From Desulfobacteraceae bacterium (GTDB lineage: Bacteria > Desulfobacterota > Desulfobacteria > Desulfobacterales > Desulfosalsimonadaceae), in the NCBI GenBank assembly GCA_011389935.1, contig JAABTJ010000014.1, positions 20,178 through 84,177 of the forward strand: a stretch of DNA of 64,000 nt, in the 5' to 3' direction. Below the pieces are notes generated by a model. That model searched no databases. It was not told the DNA's origin and saw only the letters and a program-made list of their open reading frames with translations. The translations under genes were made by a program, and so were the position numbers. Below, in pieces: positions 9,326-17,582 of this stretch (positions are counted from its first letter, which is position 1; each line of letters begins with the position of its first letter).

Positions 9326-10450
9326 TTATGACTGCAACGGGTTATAGCTGCAGAGCGGTTCTTCCGCAAGGTAGCTGCCGGTCGCTTCATACGCCCGCGC
9401 CCGGCATCCGCCGCAAACCTTTCGGAACTGGCATATGCCGCATTTGCCTTCCAGGTTGTCAGGATTGCGAAGCTTTCTGAAAATTTCGGAATCACGCCAG
9501 ATATCCGCGAAAGACGTTTGGGTAACATCCCCGCAGTCAAGATCAAGAAAACCGCATGGCTGCACGATTCCCCTGTGAGAGATGAAGCAGAAACCGGTTC
9601 CCCCGAGACATCCCCGGGTTACCGCGTCAAGTCCATGTGTCTGAAAAGTGACCGGCCTGCCTTCTTTCCGGGCCCGCTGCCGAAGAATTCTGTAGTAATG
9701 CGGTGCACAGGTTGCTTTCAACTGGAGCGGGGTTTTCTGCTTCTGATCGTAGAACCAGTTGAGGGTATCTTCGTATTCCTGCGCCGAAATCGCCTGATCC
9801 ACGATGTACTTGCCGCGGCCGGTGGGAACCAGCAGGAAGATGTGGAGGGCAACAGCGCCAATGCTTTCGGCAAATGCAAGGATTTCCGGGATCTGGTCCC
9901 GGTTGAGCTGTGTGATCGTGGTGTTGATCTGAAACTCAATTCCAGCATGTTTGGCGGCGTTTATGCCGTTTATCGCCCCCTCGTATGCACCGGGGACACC
10001 GCGAAAGGCGTCGTGCTGCTCCGCGCCTGCGCCGTCTATGCTGATGCTGATTCGTTCAATGCCGGACGCCTTCATTTTTTCGGCAACCGGTGGCGTGACA
10101 AGCGTTCCGTTGGGCGCCATCACCATTCTCAGCCCGAGTTCCGTGCCATAGCGAGCGATGGGGAAGATGTCTTCCCGCAGGAGCGGCTCACCCCCGGTTA
10201 AAATCACGATCGGTTTGCCGACTTCCGCGATCTGATCCAGAAGCGTATATGCGGCGTCCGTCTCAATCTCCCCGGTATACGGCCCACAGGTGGCGGCAGC
10301 CCTGCAGTGGACGCACGAAAGATTGCAGTTTCTCGTGGTTTCCCATGCAACAAGGCGGAGTTCGTTTGCAGATGAGGAATGATCAGCGGATTTGCCGTGC
10401 CCCCCGGGGTGTCCGGCCGGATTCCCGCTTGATTCTGTGGGGTGTGCCAT
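9326..10450 (-). CDS. ahbD: Radical SAM haem synthase AhbD (Fe-coproporphyrin III decarboxylase)
   Basis: AhbD makes haem b from Fe-coproporphyrin III by radical decarboxylation in the siroheme-dependent pathway of sulfate reducers and archaea. The 374-residue product has the radical SAM cluster motif CNLSCVHC (C42, C46, C49), GGEPLL in the SAM-binding strand, and a C-terminal SPASM/twitch region with many Cys (CLGGTGFC, CGICQFRKVCGGC, final LC). Both the order ahbC-hemB-ahbD and the sequence match the sulfate-reducer cluster as I know it from Desulfovibrio. The N-terminal 30 residues are His/Ser/Gly-rich and low in complexity, an odd extension. AhbC and AhbD are related, so the order and the start of the sequence were used to decide which is which. 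Confidence 0.85.
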   Translation of the reverse strand: MAHPTESSGNPAGHPGGHGKSADHSSSANELRLVAWETTRNCNLSCVHCRAAATCGPYTGEIETDAAYTLLDQIAEVGKPIVILTGGEPLLREDIFPIARYGTELGLRMVMAPNGTLVTPPVAEKMKASGIERISISIDGAGAEQHDAFRGVPGAYEGAINGINAAKHAGIEFQINTTITQLNRDQIPEILAFAESIGAVALHIFLLVPTGRGKYIVDQAISAQEYEDTLNWFYDQKQKTPLQLKATCAPHYYRILRQRARKEGRPVTFQTHGLDAVTRGCLGGTGFCFISHRGIVQPCGFLDLDCGDVTQTSFADIWRDSEIFRKLRNPDNLEGKCGICQFRKVCGGCRARAYEATGSYLAEEPLCSYNPLQS

Positions 10451-10519
10451 TTATAGCGTTCCCTCTTGGCTCTTATATCAAGGTGAAATTTTATTCATAA
10501 TGGTTACGCGCGGATACAA

Positions 10520-11500
10520 TCAGCCTTTGCCGCGGAGCCCCTTTGCGGCATCCATGGCAAAATAGGTCAGTATCATGTCGGCACCGGCGCGTTTGATGGA
10601 TGTCAGCGTTTCCATCATCACCTTTTCCCCGTCGATCCACCCCATCTTTTCTGCCGCCTTTACCATGGCGTATTCCCCGCTCACATTATAGGCGGCCACG
10701 GGCAGGTCGAATTCCTCCCGGATCCTGTAAACGATGTCCAGGTAGGGCAGGGCGGGCTTGACCATGATGATATCCGCCCCTTCCTCCACGTCCAGGGCGG
10801 TTTCCCGTATGGCTTCGATTGCATTGCCCGGATCCATCTGGTAGGTCCGACGGTCTCCGAATTGGGGCGCGGATTGGGCGGCTTCACGAAAGGGACCGTA
10901 ATACGCCGAACAATACTTGGCGGCATAGGACATGATGGGGATGCGGGCATACCCTTCCTCGTCGAGCAGTTCCCGGATAATGCCTATGCGCCCGTCCATC
11001 ATGTCGGAGGGAGCCACCATGTCGGCCCCCGCTGTCGCGTGGGAGACGGCGGTTCGCGCCAGCAGATCAAGGGATGCGTCATTGTCAATTTCTCCCTTGT
11101 CTACGATGCCGCAATGACCGTGATCCGTGTATTGGCAAAGACATACATCCGTTATTACGGCAATGCCGTCCACTTTCTCCTTGATGCTTCGAACAGCCTT
11201 CTGCACGATGCCGTCTTTTGCATAGGCCTGCGTCCCGAGCGGGTCTTTCTTCTCCGGAACGCCGAACAGCATGATCGCCGGAATGGACAGATCCCGCGCC
11301 TCACGCGCGGCCGAAACAACATTGTCGACGGAAAACCGGTAATGGCCCGGCATGGAAGGGATCGGGTTTTTAACGTTTTTCCCGCCAACCACGAAAAGCG
11401 GAAGAATAAGATCATCCGGGGTAAGCACGGTTTCCCGGATCATCCGGCGAAACATCGTGCTTGCTCTCAGTCGGCGGGGCCTGTAGTCTGGAAACTGCAT
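10520..11500 (-). CDS. hemB: Porphobilinogen synthase (delta-aminolevulinic acid dehydratase)
   Basis: HemB condenses two 5-aminolevulinates to porphobilinogen, an early step of tetrapyrrole synthesis. The 326-residue product has the family's zinc site [11 protein letters not shown] (CXCX7C), [19 protein letters not shown] with the first active-site Lys, and [14 protein letters not shown] with the Schiff-base Lys. I use ATG 11500 ([12 protein letters not shown]); the frame is open about 75 codons further upstream but that stretch is antisense of nothing useful and overlaps the ahbC 3' end. AGGA lies 8 nt before the ATG, and only 2 nt separate ahbC and hemB, so the pair is surely co-transcribed. 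It feeds the same tetrapyrrole pathway as its neighbours. Confidence 0.95.
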   Translation of the reverse strand: MQFPDYRPRRLRASTMFRRMIRETVLTPDDLILPLFVVGGKNVKNPIPSMPGHYRFSVDNVVSAAREARDLSIPAIMLFGVPEKKDPLGTQAYAKDGIVQKAVRSIKEKVDGIAVITDVCLCQYTDHGHCGIVDKGEIDNDASLDLLARTAVSHATAGADMVAPSDMMDGRIGIIRELLDEEGYARIPIMSYAAKYCSAYYGPFREAAQSAPQFGDRRTYQMDPGNAIEAIRETALDVEEGADIIMVKPALPYLDIVYRIREEFDLPVAAYNVSGEYAMVKAAEKMGWIDGEKVMMETLTSIKRAGADMILTYFAMDAAKGLRGKG

Positions 11501-11502
11501 GA

Positions 11503-12714
11503 TTATCGTCCTGTAGTGATTGTCTGATGGCTTTCCGGTTGAATTTCCTCGTCCGTGAGGTAGCATGCCGGATCCGGCGCCCAAAGATCGCCTGTGAACG
11601 CCTCGGCCCGAACCCTGAAATTGCCGCCGCAGACATCCAGCCACCGGCAGCGGCTGCAGCGACCGGTAACGTGCTTCTTTTTTTCCTTCAGTTTTTTCAT
11701 CAAGGGATCGCTCATGTCGTACCATATTTCAGAAAACGGGCGGTGGCGAATATTTCCGAAGCTGTGGTGACGCCAGAACTGGTCGGCGTGAACATCGCCG
11801 TTCCAGCTGATGCATCCGATGCCGTGGCCGGAGTTGTTTCCTTCATTCATTTCAAGCAATGAAAGGACTTCAGTGGCCCGCCCGGGGTCTTCCCGGAGCA
11901 GGCGGAGATAGATGTAGGGACCGTCTGCATGATTGTCGACCGTCAACACTTCCTTTGGCTTCCCCTTGTCGTGGAGCTCCCTGGTGCGGTCCATAATCAG
12001 GTCCATCACTTTCCGGGTTTCCTCGTGGGACAGATCGTCATTCACCAGGCTGGATCCCCGCCCCGCGTAAACCAGGTGGTAAAAACAAATCCTGGGAATG
12101 TCCATCTCTTCCAGCAGGTCGAACAGGACAGGAACTTCGTGGGCATTGAAACGATTAATGGTAAATCGAAGCCCTACCTTGATACCGGCGTTTTGGGCAT
12201 TCCGGATCCCTTCCATGGCCTTGTCGAATGCGCCGTCAACGCCGCGAAACTTATCATTGATCTTTCTGGAACCGTCTATGCTGATACCCACGTAGGAAAG
12301 ACCGATTTCCTTCAATTCCCGCGCTGCTTCGGGTGTGATCAGGGTGCCGTTGGTGGAAATCACCGCTCGCATCCCCTTTTCAACCGCGTAGCCGGCAAGG
12401 TCCGGCAAGTCTTTTCTCATCATGGGTTCGCCGCCGGAAAAAAGAATTACCGGCGCTCCGATGGCGGCCAGGTCGTCGATCAGCGCCATGCCTTCAGCGG
12501 TGGTCAATTCATCGCTGGTTTGCCGGGCCTTTGCGTGGGCATAACAATGTATGCACTTCAGATTGCACTGCTGGGAGATGTTCCAGACCACAACGGGCCG
12601 CTTGTCAACGGAAAACTGCAGCAGGTGGGAAGGAAGACCGCTGGATTGCCTTCCATATCGCAATGCATCGGAGGGTTCCACCGTTCCGCAGTATAGTTTT
12701 GAAATGCCGATCAT
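11503..12714 (-). CDS. ahbC: Radical SAM 12,18-didecarboxysiroheme deacetylase AhbC
   Basis: AhbC removes acetate side chains from 12,18-didecarboxysiroheme to give Fe-coproporphyrin III, the substrate of AhbD. The 403-residue protein starts [20 protein letters not shown], typical of AhbC, has the radical SAM motif CNLKCIHC (C50, C54, C57), [12 protein letters not shown], and a C-terminal auxiliary-cluster region ([12 protein letters not shown] and a later Cys). ATG 12714 has GAGGA 6 nt upstream, and similarity starts there, not at the upstream in-frame start. Genes for the first steps of the branch (ahbA/ahbB siroheme decarboxylase) are not in this window. It leads the ahbC-hemB-ahbD unit and lies 56 nt after the ClpX-like gene. 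Confidence 0.88.
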   Translation of the reverse strand: MIGISKLYCGTVEPSDALRYGRQSSGLPSHLLQFSVDKRPVVVWNISQQCNLKCIHCYAHAKARQTSDELTTAEGMALIDDLAAIGAPVILFSGGEPMMRKDLPDLAGYAVEKGMRAVISTNGTLITPEAARELKEIGLSYVGISIDGSRKINDKFRGVDGAFDKAMEGIRNAQNAGIKVGLRFTINRFNAHEVPVLFDLLEEMDIPRICFYHLVYAGRGSSLVNDDLSHEETRKVMDLIMDRTRELHDKGKPKEVLTVDNHADGPYIYLRLLREDPGRATEVLSLLEMNEGNNSGHGIGCISWNGDVHADQFWRHHSFGNIRHRPFSEIWYDMSDPLMKKLKEKKKHVTGRCSRCRWLDVCGGNFRVRAEAFTGDLWAPDPACYLTDEEIQPESHQTITTGR

Positions 12715-12770
12715 GTTGTCCTCATTATGCAGGTGTATGCCGCTATTTTTACGGACCTCTTTCCCCGAAT

Positions 12771-14597
12771 TTACGATTCCGGCCGGGCATCGAGACATGA
12801 GAGCAGGTCGGATAACGCCTGTTCCCCGGAAATACTTGCTTCATCCGCATCGTGTTTTTTGAGCTCACTTGTAATAAGTTGATTTAAAAACGTCTCCGGG
12901 TTTTCAAGGGCATACTGCGAGAGGAAGAAACGGTTTTTTCCGGTCTTTTCCCGCAGCAGTTTCAACCCGTATTCAAAATCACCGGATAATTTATGATAAA
13001 TCTGATCGATATTCAATGAATGTTTTTCCATTTGCGCGGAAATAAAATCAATGGCGTCTTCCTCCAGAACGATGTTGAGTTCGTGGCGGTTATAAAAATT
13101 GATCTCTATCCGTTTTATCTGGTCGTAAAACAACTTGATTTTTTCTGTTGCCGTACCGATCTCCACCACTTCGGTATCGTAATAATCGGCAATCCGGTCG
13201 ATGCGATACGCAGTCAGGGGCATGCCGCATTGTTCTGAGAGTTTTTTCCGGTTTTTCCGGAGGTATTCAATCAGCTTCAGCCGTCCCTGTTCCTGAATGC
13301 GCTGAAAGTCCGCTTCCTGTTTTTCGATGCCTTCCCCGGAAAGCCAGCGGCTCAAGACCGTTTCCGGGTTCCGGATTACCTCCCTCGTTACAGGGAACCG
13401 TTTGATATTGGCAGACGGCAGGCGGGTTTCAAAAGGGATCAGGGCCTGTTCGATGACGCTGACCAGGCCTCTGGCGCCGGTATTTTCCGCAAATGCCCGT
13501 TTTGCCATTATTTTCAACGCTTCATCGGAAAACCGTATATCGATGCCATAGGTGGCAAAATCCAGCCGCTTGCTGAGAACAATCGGGTTGTTGGGGTTTG
13601 CCAGAATCTCGTAGAGATCGGTTTCGGTCAATTTTTCAAAAACAGATCTTACGGGCAGCCGGCCGATAAACTCCGATTCAAAGCCGAATTCAATGAGGTC
13701 TTCCGCCCGGGTCTGCATGAGTATTTCGGATTCATTTTCGGCTGTTCCGATATTGGCGCCAAAACCGATGCCCTGATTGGTCGTACGGTGTTTAATAATC
13801 TCTGGAAGATGAGAAAACGCACCGCTAACGATAAAAAGGATGTTTTTTGTGTTCACGGAACGCTTTTCCCGTTTCCCGGTTTTTCTGAACTGTTCAACCT
13901 CCTGGATCATGGAGATGGGATCATGGGGAACTTTCATTTCGACTTCGGTTTCCTCCATGGGCTTCAATAGGGCTCGCTGAACGCCGGTTCGGGAAACGTC
14001 GGCACCATAATGCCCATGGCTCGTGGCAATCTTGTCAATCTCGTCAATGTAAACGATGCCATACTGGGCCAGATCGATATCATTATCGCTTTCCCGCACC
14101 AGATCCCGTACCAAGTCCTCCACATCCCCCCCGACGTAACCGGTTTCGGAGAACTTGGTGGCATCCCCCTTAACAAACGGAACGCCGATTTTCTGGGCGA
14201 TCAGGCGAATCATGAACGTCTTGCCAACCCCGGTGGGGCCGATCATGATAATGTTGTTTTTGATCTGACCATGAAATCCGCTTTTTTCGGTTTCATGACT
14301 GCCCTGATGACGGATCCGGTTGAAATGGGTACAGATCTTGGTTGAAAGGATCCGTTTGGCCGTATCCTGCCGGATGATGTATTGATCCAGATAAGCGATC
14401 AGGGCTTCCGGCTTCAAGTCGAAGTGGATGGGCGTGTCATGACCGCCCCCCTTGTTTTCGGTTTCGGAATTCTGGTTTTGCGGCATGACAATGGGAGATA
14501 CGACTTTGACCTGGTCGCCGTATTTCCTGCTCAAAAAATCGGAGATCTCTTTTTCGATTTCTTTTGGATTCGGTATATTCATATTTTTTCTTTCCAT
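12771..14597 (-). CDS. ClpX-like AAA+ ATPase lacking the zinc domain, with a C-terminal extension
   Basis: A 608-residue AAA+ unfoldase-like protein. The ATPase core is clearly ClpX-like: LDQYIIRQDTAKRIL, Walker A GPTGVGKT (about 120-127), pore loop GYVG (about 153-156), Walker B IVYIDEIDKIA (about 180-190), an IGF tripeptide in the setting QGIGFGANIG (about 277-279), EFIGRLPV, and the sensor-2 motif ENTGARGL (about 372-379). The N-terminal four-Cys zinc domain of ClpX is absent; instead there are about 70 polar residues. About 200 residues follow the AAA+ core, rich in Lys/Glu and predicted helical, with no motif I recognise. The IGF loop is the site with which ClpX docks on ClpP, so it may feed ClpP. 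ATG 14597 has AGGTG upstream. It leads the minus-strand run that includes ahbC. Confidence 0.75.
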   Translation of the reverse strand: MERKNMNIPNPKEIEKEISDFLSRKYGDQVKVVSPIVMPQNQNSETENKGGGHDTPIHFDLKPEALIAYLDQYIIRQDTAKRILSTKICTHFNRIRHQGSHETEKSGFHGQIKNNIIMIGPTGVGKTFMIRLIAQKIGVPFVKGDATKFSETGYVGGDVEDLVRDLVRESDNDIDLAQYGIVYIDEIDKIATSHGHYGADVSRTGVQRALLKPMEETEVEMKVPHDPISMIQEVEQFRKTGKREKRSVNTKNILFIVSGAFSHLPEIIKHRTTNQGIGFGANIGTAENESEILMQTRAEDLIEFGFESEFIGRLPVRSVFEKLTETDLYEILANPNNPIVLSKRLDFATYGIDIRFSDEALKIMAKRAFAENTGARGLVSVIEQALIPFETRLPSANIKRFPVTREVIRNPETVLSRWLSGEGIEKQEADFQRIQEQGRLKLIEYLRKNRKKLSEQCGMPLTAYRIDRIADYYDTEVVEIGTATEKIKLFYDQIKRIEINFYNRHELNIVLEEDAIDFISAQMEKHSLNIDQIYHKLSGDFEYGLKLLREKTGKNRFFLSQYALENPETFLNQLITSELKKHDADEASISGEQALSDLLSCLDARPES

Positions 14598-14800
14598 AAC
14601 ACACCTAAATATAGTCACTTCCCGTTGGATTTCAATTGGGCCTGCATGCGTATGCAGTTCTATTTTATTTTCCGACAACATAATCATGATTTTTTCCTGA
14701 TCAATTTATTTGCCGGCCCGGAAAATCACGTTTATATTTAGAAACAGCATTTTAAATGACAGTAAATGGCAACACCAACCCTTATTTAAGGAGGTAGCTC
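14598..14800. promoter_or_regulatory. Divergent intergenic region between the ClpX-like gene and dodecin
   Basis: About 200 AT-rich bases between two divergent start codons must contain both promoters. I cannot pick convincing -35/-10 boxes. A strong ribosome binding site (aaggaggt) lies at its right end for the dodecin gene, and AGGTG on the other strand serves the ClpX-like gene. Confidence 0.5.
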
Positions 14801-15019
14801 ATGACGGAAAGTGTCTACAAATTTATCGAAATGGTCGGAACGAGTAAAACAGGCTGGGAAGATGCCGTTGTCAACGCCGTGGAGACGGCCTCGAAATCGG
14901 TTCGCGACACCCGGGTGGCTGAAGTCAAGGATCTCGATGTCAAGATCGAAGGGGGGAAGGTGGTATTGTACAGGGCGGTGGTCCGGCTGTCCTTCAAGTA
15001 CAAGCCGGGCGCGGAGTAA
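14801..15019 (+). CDS. Dodecin family flavin-binding protein
   Basis: A 72-residue protein matching dodecins, small dodecameric proteins that store or buffer flavins (and, in some family members, CoA). The sequence shows the typical short N-terminal strand (SVYKFIEMVGTS), the helix WEDAVVNAVETASKSVRDTR, and the two C-terminal strands VAEVKDLDVKIEGGKVVLYRAVVRLSFKY. The Trp that stacks on the flavin is present after SKTG. Length is normal (65-75). AAGGAGGT lies 8 nt before the ATG. It is monocistronic, with its own terminator just downstream. Confidence 0.92.
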   Translation: MTESVYKFIEMVGTSKTGWEDAVVNAVETASKSVRDTRVAEVKDLDVKIEGGKVVLYRAVVRLSFKYKPGAE

Positions 15020-15062
15020 TGACATCCGGTGCACGGATGGGAAGAAAAACCAGGCAGAAACG

Positions 15063-15103
15063 AAAAATACCCGGAGCAGAACATGCCCCGGGTATTTTTT
15101 TTG
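15063..15103. terminator. Bidirectional rho-independent terminator after dodecin
   Basis: A stem aaatacccgg/ccgggtattt with a loop of about 15 bases is followed by eight Ts on the plus strand and by a shorter T-run on the minus strand. It can end both the dodecin transcript and the minus-strand operon whose last gene stops at 15129. Confidence 0.85.
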
Positions 15104-15128
15104 GCGTTCGTTTCATCTTCGAATCAGG

Positions 15129-16163
15129 CTATTGCCCTGATACATACTCATAATTCATGATTTCCTTGTCCGGCAGAAACGTGTTGGGCACTTTGTTGTC
15201 GCGCATCCTGTCGTAAATCATGCTGTTTGCGCCAAACAGTATGGAGCGGGCGTCATACCCGAGTATCCGCAGGTAACCGGCAATGTAGGCACTGGTTTGT
15301 CCCGTGAAGCAGTAAATCACATTGGGTATCTCCGTGGAAAGGGTGAAAAGGTCGTTTTCGCTTTTGAACGGCTGGTCTCCGGGAGGATAGCTTACCGCTC
15401 CGGGAATATGCCCCTGCTTTCGATAGAGGTCGGGCGTCCAGTAATTGATGACATAATACCCGCCGTTGGCATACCAGTCATGGAAAAGACAGCACTGGCT
15501 GATCATCACCGGGCCGAAACCCTCTTCAAAAAGTTTTTCAAGGCGGGCTTCGAGAATTTCCTCGGGATCGGATTTTCCGGTATTGAGCCGGGGAAGGGGG
15601 GCCTGCGGGTTCTTGGGCGGAGATTCCGTATGCACGAATTCCGGTATGCGGGCGCTGCTGATGTTTCTCAGCCATGATTCCTCTGCAAACACATGGTGCC
15701 AGGAAGCGATTCCATACTTCAGGGAAACCACGTTGTCATAACCGGCGGCCCTGAGCAGGGAAGCCTGGTAACCGGTGGCCTGGCCGGCGAAGCAAATCAG
15801 AACGATGTTTTCATAGGAGGCCGCGTCGATCTTTTTTATATGGTTGTATACTTCATGGATATCCACATGCACGGAGCCTTTAATATGCCCCCTGGCAAAA
15901 GCCTCGGGGGAACGGATGTCGATCAGGTACTGCTTGTCCGGCTTGGTGAGCAGGTTTGTTCTCAGGCTCTGGGCGGTTATGACAAAAGATCCGCCTTCGT
16001 GAAGATAATCCCGTTCATTTTCAAAAAATTCCAGCAAAATCTGTGCTTCATTCACCGGTTCCGGCTGTCTTTCCAGGTGTGCGCATCCGGAGATCAGCGT
16101 TGCCGCCAGGATCCATGCGATCGGGATCCATAAGAAGCGGGCTTTTTTTGATTTTGGTCTCAT
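15129..16163 (-). CDS. Lipoprotein with two rhodanese domains
   Basis: A 344-residue exported protein: basic start, hydrophobic stretch and a good lipobox ISGC with the acylated Cys at 27. The first rhodanese domain (about 65-165) has YLIDIRSPEAFARGHIKGSVHV and the catalytic loop CFAGQAT; the second (about 215-325) has YVINYWTPDLYRKQGHIPGAVSYP and the loop CFTGQTS. Both keep the nucleophilic Cys, unusual because in many two-domain rhodaneses only one domain is active. The gene is the last of three (radical SAM protein, multihaem cytochrome, this). A two-domain rhodanese lipoprotein beside multihaem cytochromes recalls ExtH of the Geobacter ext cluster linked to selenite/tellurite reduction, so sulfur or selenium oxyanion chemistry at the cell surface is a reasonable but unproven guess. 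Confidence 0.82.
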   Translation of the reverse strand: MRPKSKKARFLWIPIAWILAATLISGCAHLERQPEPVNEAQILLEFFENERDYLHEGGSFVITAQSLRTNLLTKPDKQYLIDIRSPEAFARGHIKGSVHVDIHEVYNHIKKIDAASYENIVLICFAGQATGYQASLLRAAGYDNVVSLKYGIASWHHVFAEESWLRNISSARIPEFVHTESPPKNPQAPLPRLNTGKSDPEEILEARLEKLFEEGFGPVMISQCCLFHDWYANGGYYVINYWTPDLYRKQGHIPGAVSYPPGDQPFKSENDLFTLSTEIPNVIYCFTGQTSAYIAGYLRILGYDARSILFGANSMIYDRMRDNKVPNTFLPDKEIMNYEYVSGQ

Positions 16164-16229
16164 GTAAGACTCCTCGTCTCAATATTTTACTGTAGAAAGC
16201 ATTTCTTCGGTGAAATCACTGACCGAGAG

Positions 16230-17582
16230 CTACTCCCAGCCTTCGGGGAGCCGGCCATCGACAACGATCCCCTTGTTTGCGGTTTTTTCCCATTCTCTTT
16301 CAAGGTCTTTTTCAAAGAGGTACAGCTCCCGGTTGTGATCAACCGGCTCATCCGGACGAACATGACAGTTGTCATAACAGGAGCTTCCTTCATCGACCTG
16401 TGTGCGCGACGTCCATTTCTGTATGTTGTGCGGCGTAGTATAATTGAAGGTGGTCTTGGCATCAAAGTTTTCCGTTTCTTCAACCCCGTATTCAGACCAC
16501 GTATCCGGGGCGGCCAGGGTCCGCCGGAGAAGGGCCAACCGGTAGGGTTTGTGTTCGGGAATGGGGTTTATACCGATTTTATAATCCAGATACGAGGGGA
16601 TCCTGGCCCCTTCGCCGCCGACATGACAACTGCCGCAGTTGTTATAATCCTGGGAATGGCAGATATGGCAGTCAAGTTCCCCCATGTGTGCTTCGTGATA
16701 GTTGTTGCTGCTTTCCTGATCCGGGTGGCAGTCGGTACAGGCCGGGTTCAGCGGGGACTCGTAACGGGTAGTATACACATTCCCGTCTCCGTGGACATTT
16801 CTTTGTCCATGGCAATCGCTACACGCGAATCCGGCTTGGGTCAGGTGAACGTCCGGATTCGTACCTGCGCCCAGTCCGAAATAGGCATGACCGCCCCTGC
16901 TGGAATGGCACGCAACGCAATTGTCCCGCATGTCCGGGGTCCGCTGAAAGTCATGCCCCTTATATAGTCCGCCGCCGCCGGCCGACGGCCGTGTAACGTG
17001 GCAGGAACCGCAATCCCCATGGCAGGTGGCGCAGTTGTGCTCATACCCCTCGTGAATGCTTTCCGGAACGTCATCGAAGGATTCGTATCCAAGTCGCAGG
17101 GCCACACTGTTTTTTTGCCCCCACCCCTGTTGATGAAGGCTGTCCTGTACGTCGTCCACAATATCGTAATGACAGTCTCCGCACGCTGCCTGCGGGGTTG
17201 AGGAGGGTGATCTGACGAAATTTCCGGAATGCGCTTCCTGTTTGTCCGCCGTATTGTCCACGCCGCCGTGGCAGGAAGTGCAACCGATCATGCCGTGCGT
17301 GGAGTCTTTAAATCGTTCGAACCCCGGCCCCCCCAGGTAAACCCGGTCATATGGTTCGATAAAAGGGGCTGCGCCGCCGCAGCCTTCCGCAGGAGGATCC
17401 GTATCCGGGTCGGCCATTTTCTGCAGGGTCGAATAGTTGGTATGACATCCCATGCACGAGGCGATTTTGTTCTCGCTCTCGTCCGGCTCCTTGTCCCGTA
17501 TTTTTTCGGTACAGCCGGAATGCATCACCAACAAGGTACACAGACCCACGAGGCAGATCCAGAACAGAAGAACGTTTTTCAT
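16230..17582 (-). CDS. Exported multihaem c-type cytochrome (10 CXXCH plus one CX3CH)
   Basis: A 450-residue exported cytochrome. Canonical haem motifs are CMGCH 43, CTSCH 101, CGDCH 134, CATCH 184, CGSCH 191, CVACH 222, CSDCH 254, CTDCH 282, CHICH 305 and CGSCH 316; a further CYDNCH at 402-407 is a CX3CH variant. Many extra His residues could be distal ligands. The N-terminus is a signal sequence; a Cys at 24 (HSGC) suggests a lipoprotein, but the -3 residue is His, so the lipobox is imperfect. The last 120 residues hold almost no haem motif. The ATG overlaps the stop of the upstream radical SAM gene (ATGA), which implies translational coupling. It is probably a periplasmic or outer-surface electron carrier; its partner may be the downstream rhodanese lipoprotein. 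Confidence 0.88.
   Translation of the reverse strand: MKNVLLFWICLVGLCTLLVMHSGCTEKIRDKEPDESENKIASCMGCHTNYSTLQKMADPDTDPPAEGCGGAAPFIEPYDRVYLGGPGFERFKDSTHGMIGCTSCHGGVDNTADKQEAHSGNFVRSPSSTPQAACGDCHYDIVDDVQDSLHQQGWGQKNSVALRLGYESFDDVPESIHEGYEHNCATCHGDCGSCHVTRPSAGGGGLYKGHDFQRTPDMRDNCVACHSSRGGHAYFGLGAGTNPDVHLTQAGFACSDCHGQRNVHGDGNVYTTRYESPLNPACTDCHPDQESSNNYHEAHMGELDCHICHSQDYNNCGSCHVGGEGARIPSYLDYKIGINPIPEHKPYRLALLRRTLAAPDTWSEYGVEETENFDAKTTFNYTTPHNIQKWTSRTQVDEGSSCYDNCHVRPDEPVDHNRELYLFEKDLEREWEKTANKGIVVDGRLPEGWE

Noticed and set aside
11501..11725. A 75-codon N-terminal extension of HemB
   Set aside because: It overlaps the ahbC coding region in another frame, and HemB similarity and the ribosome binding site both point to ATG 11500.
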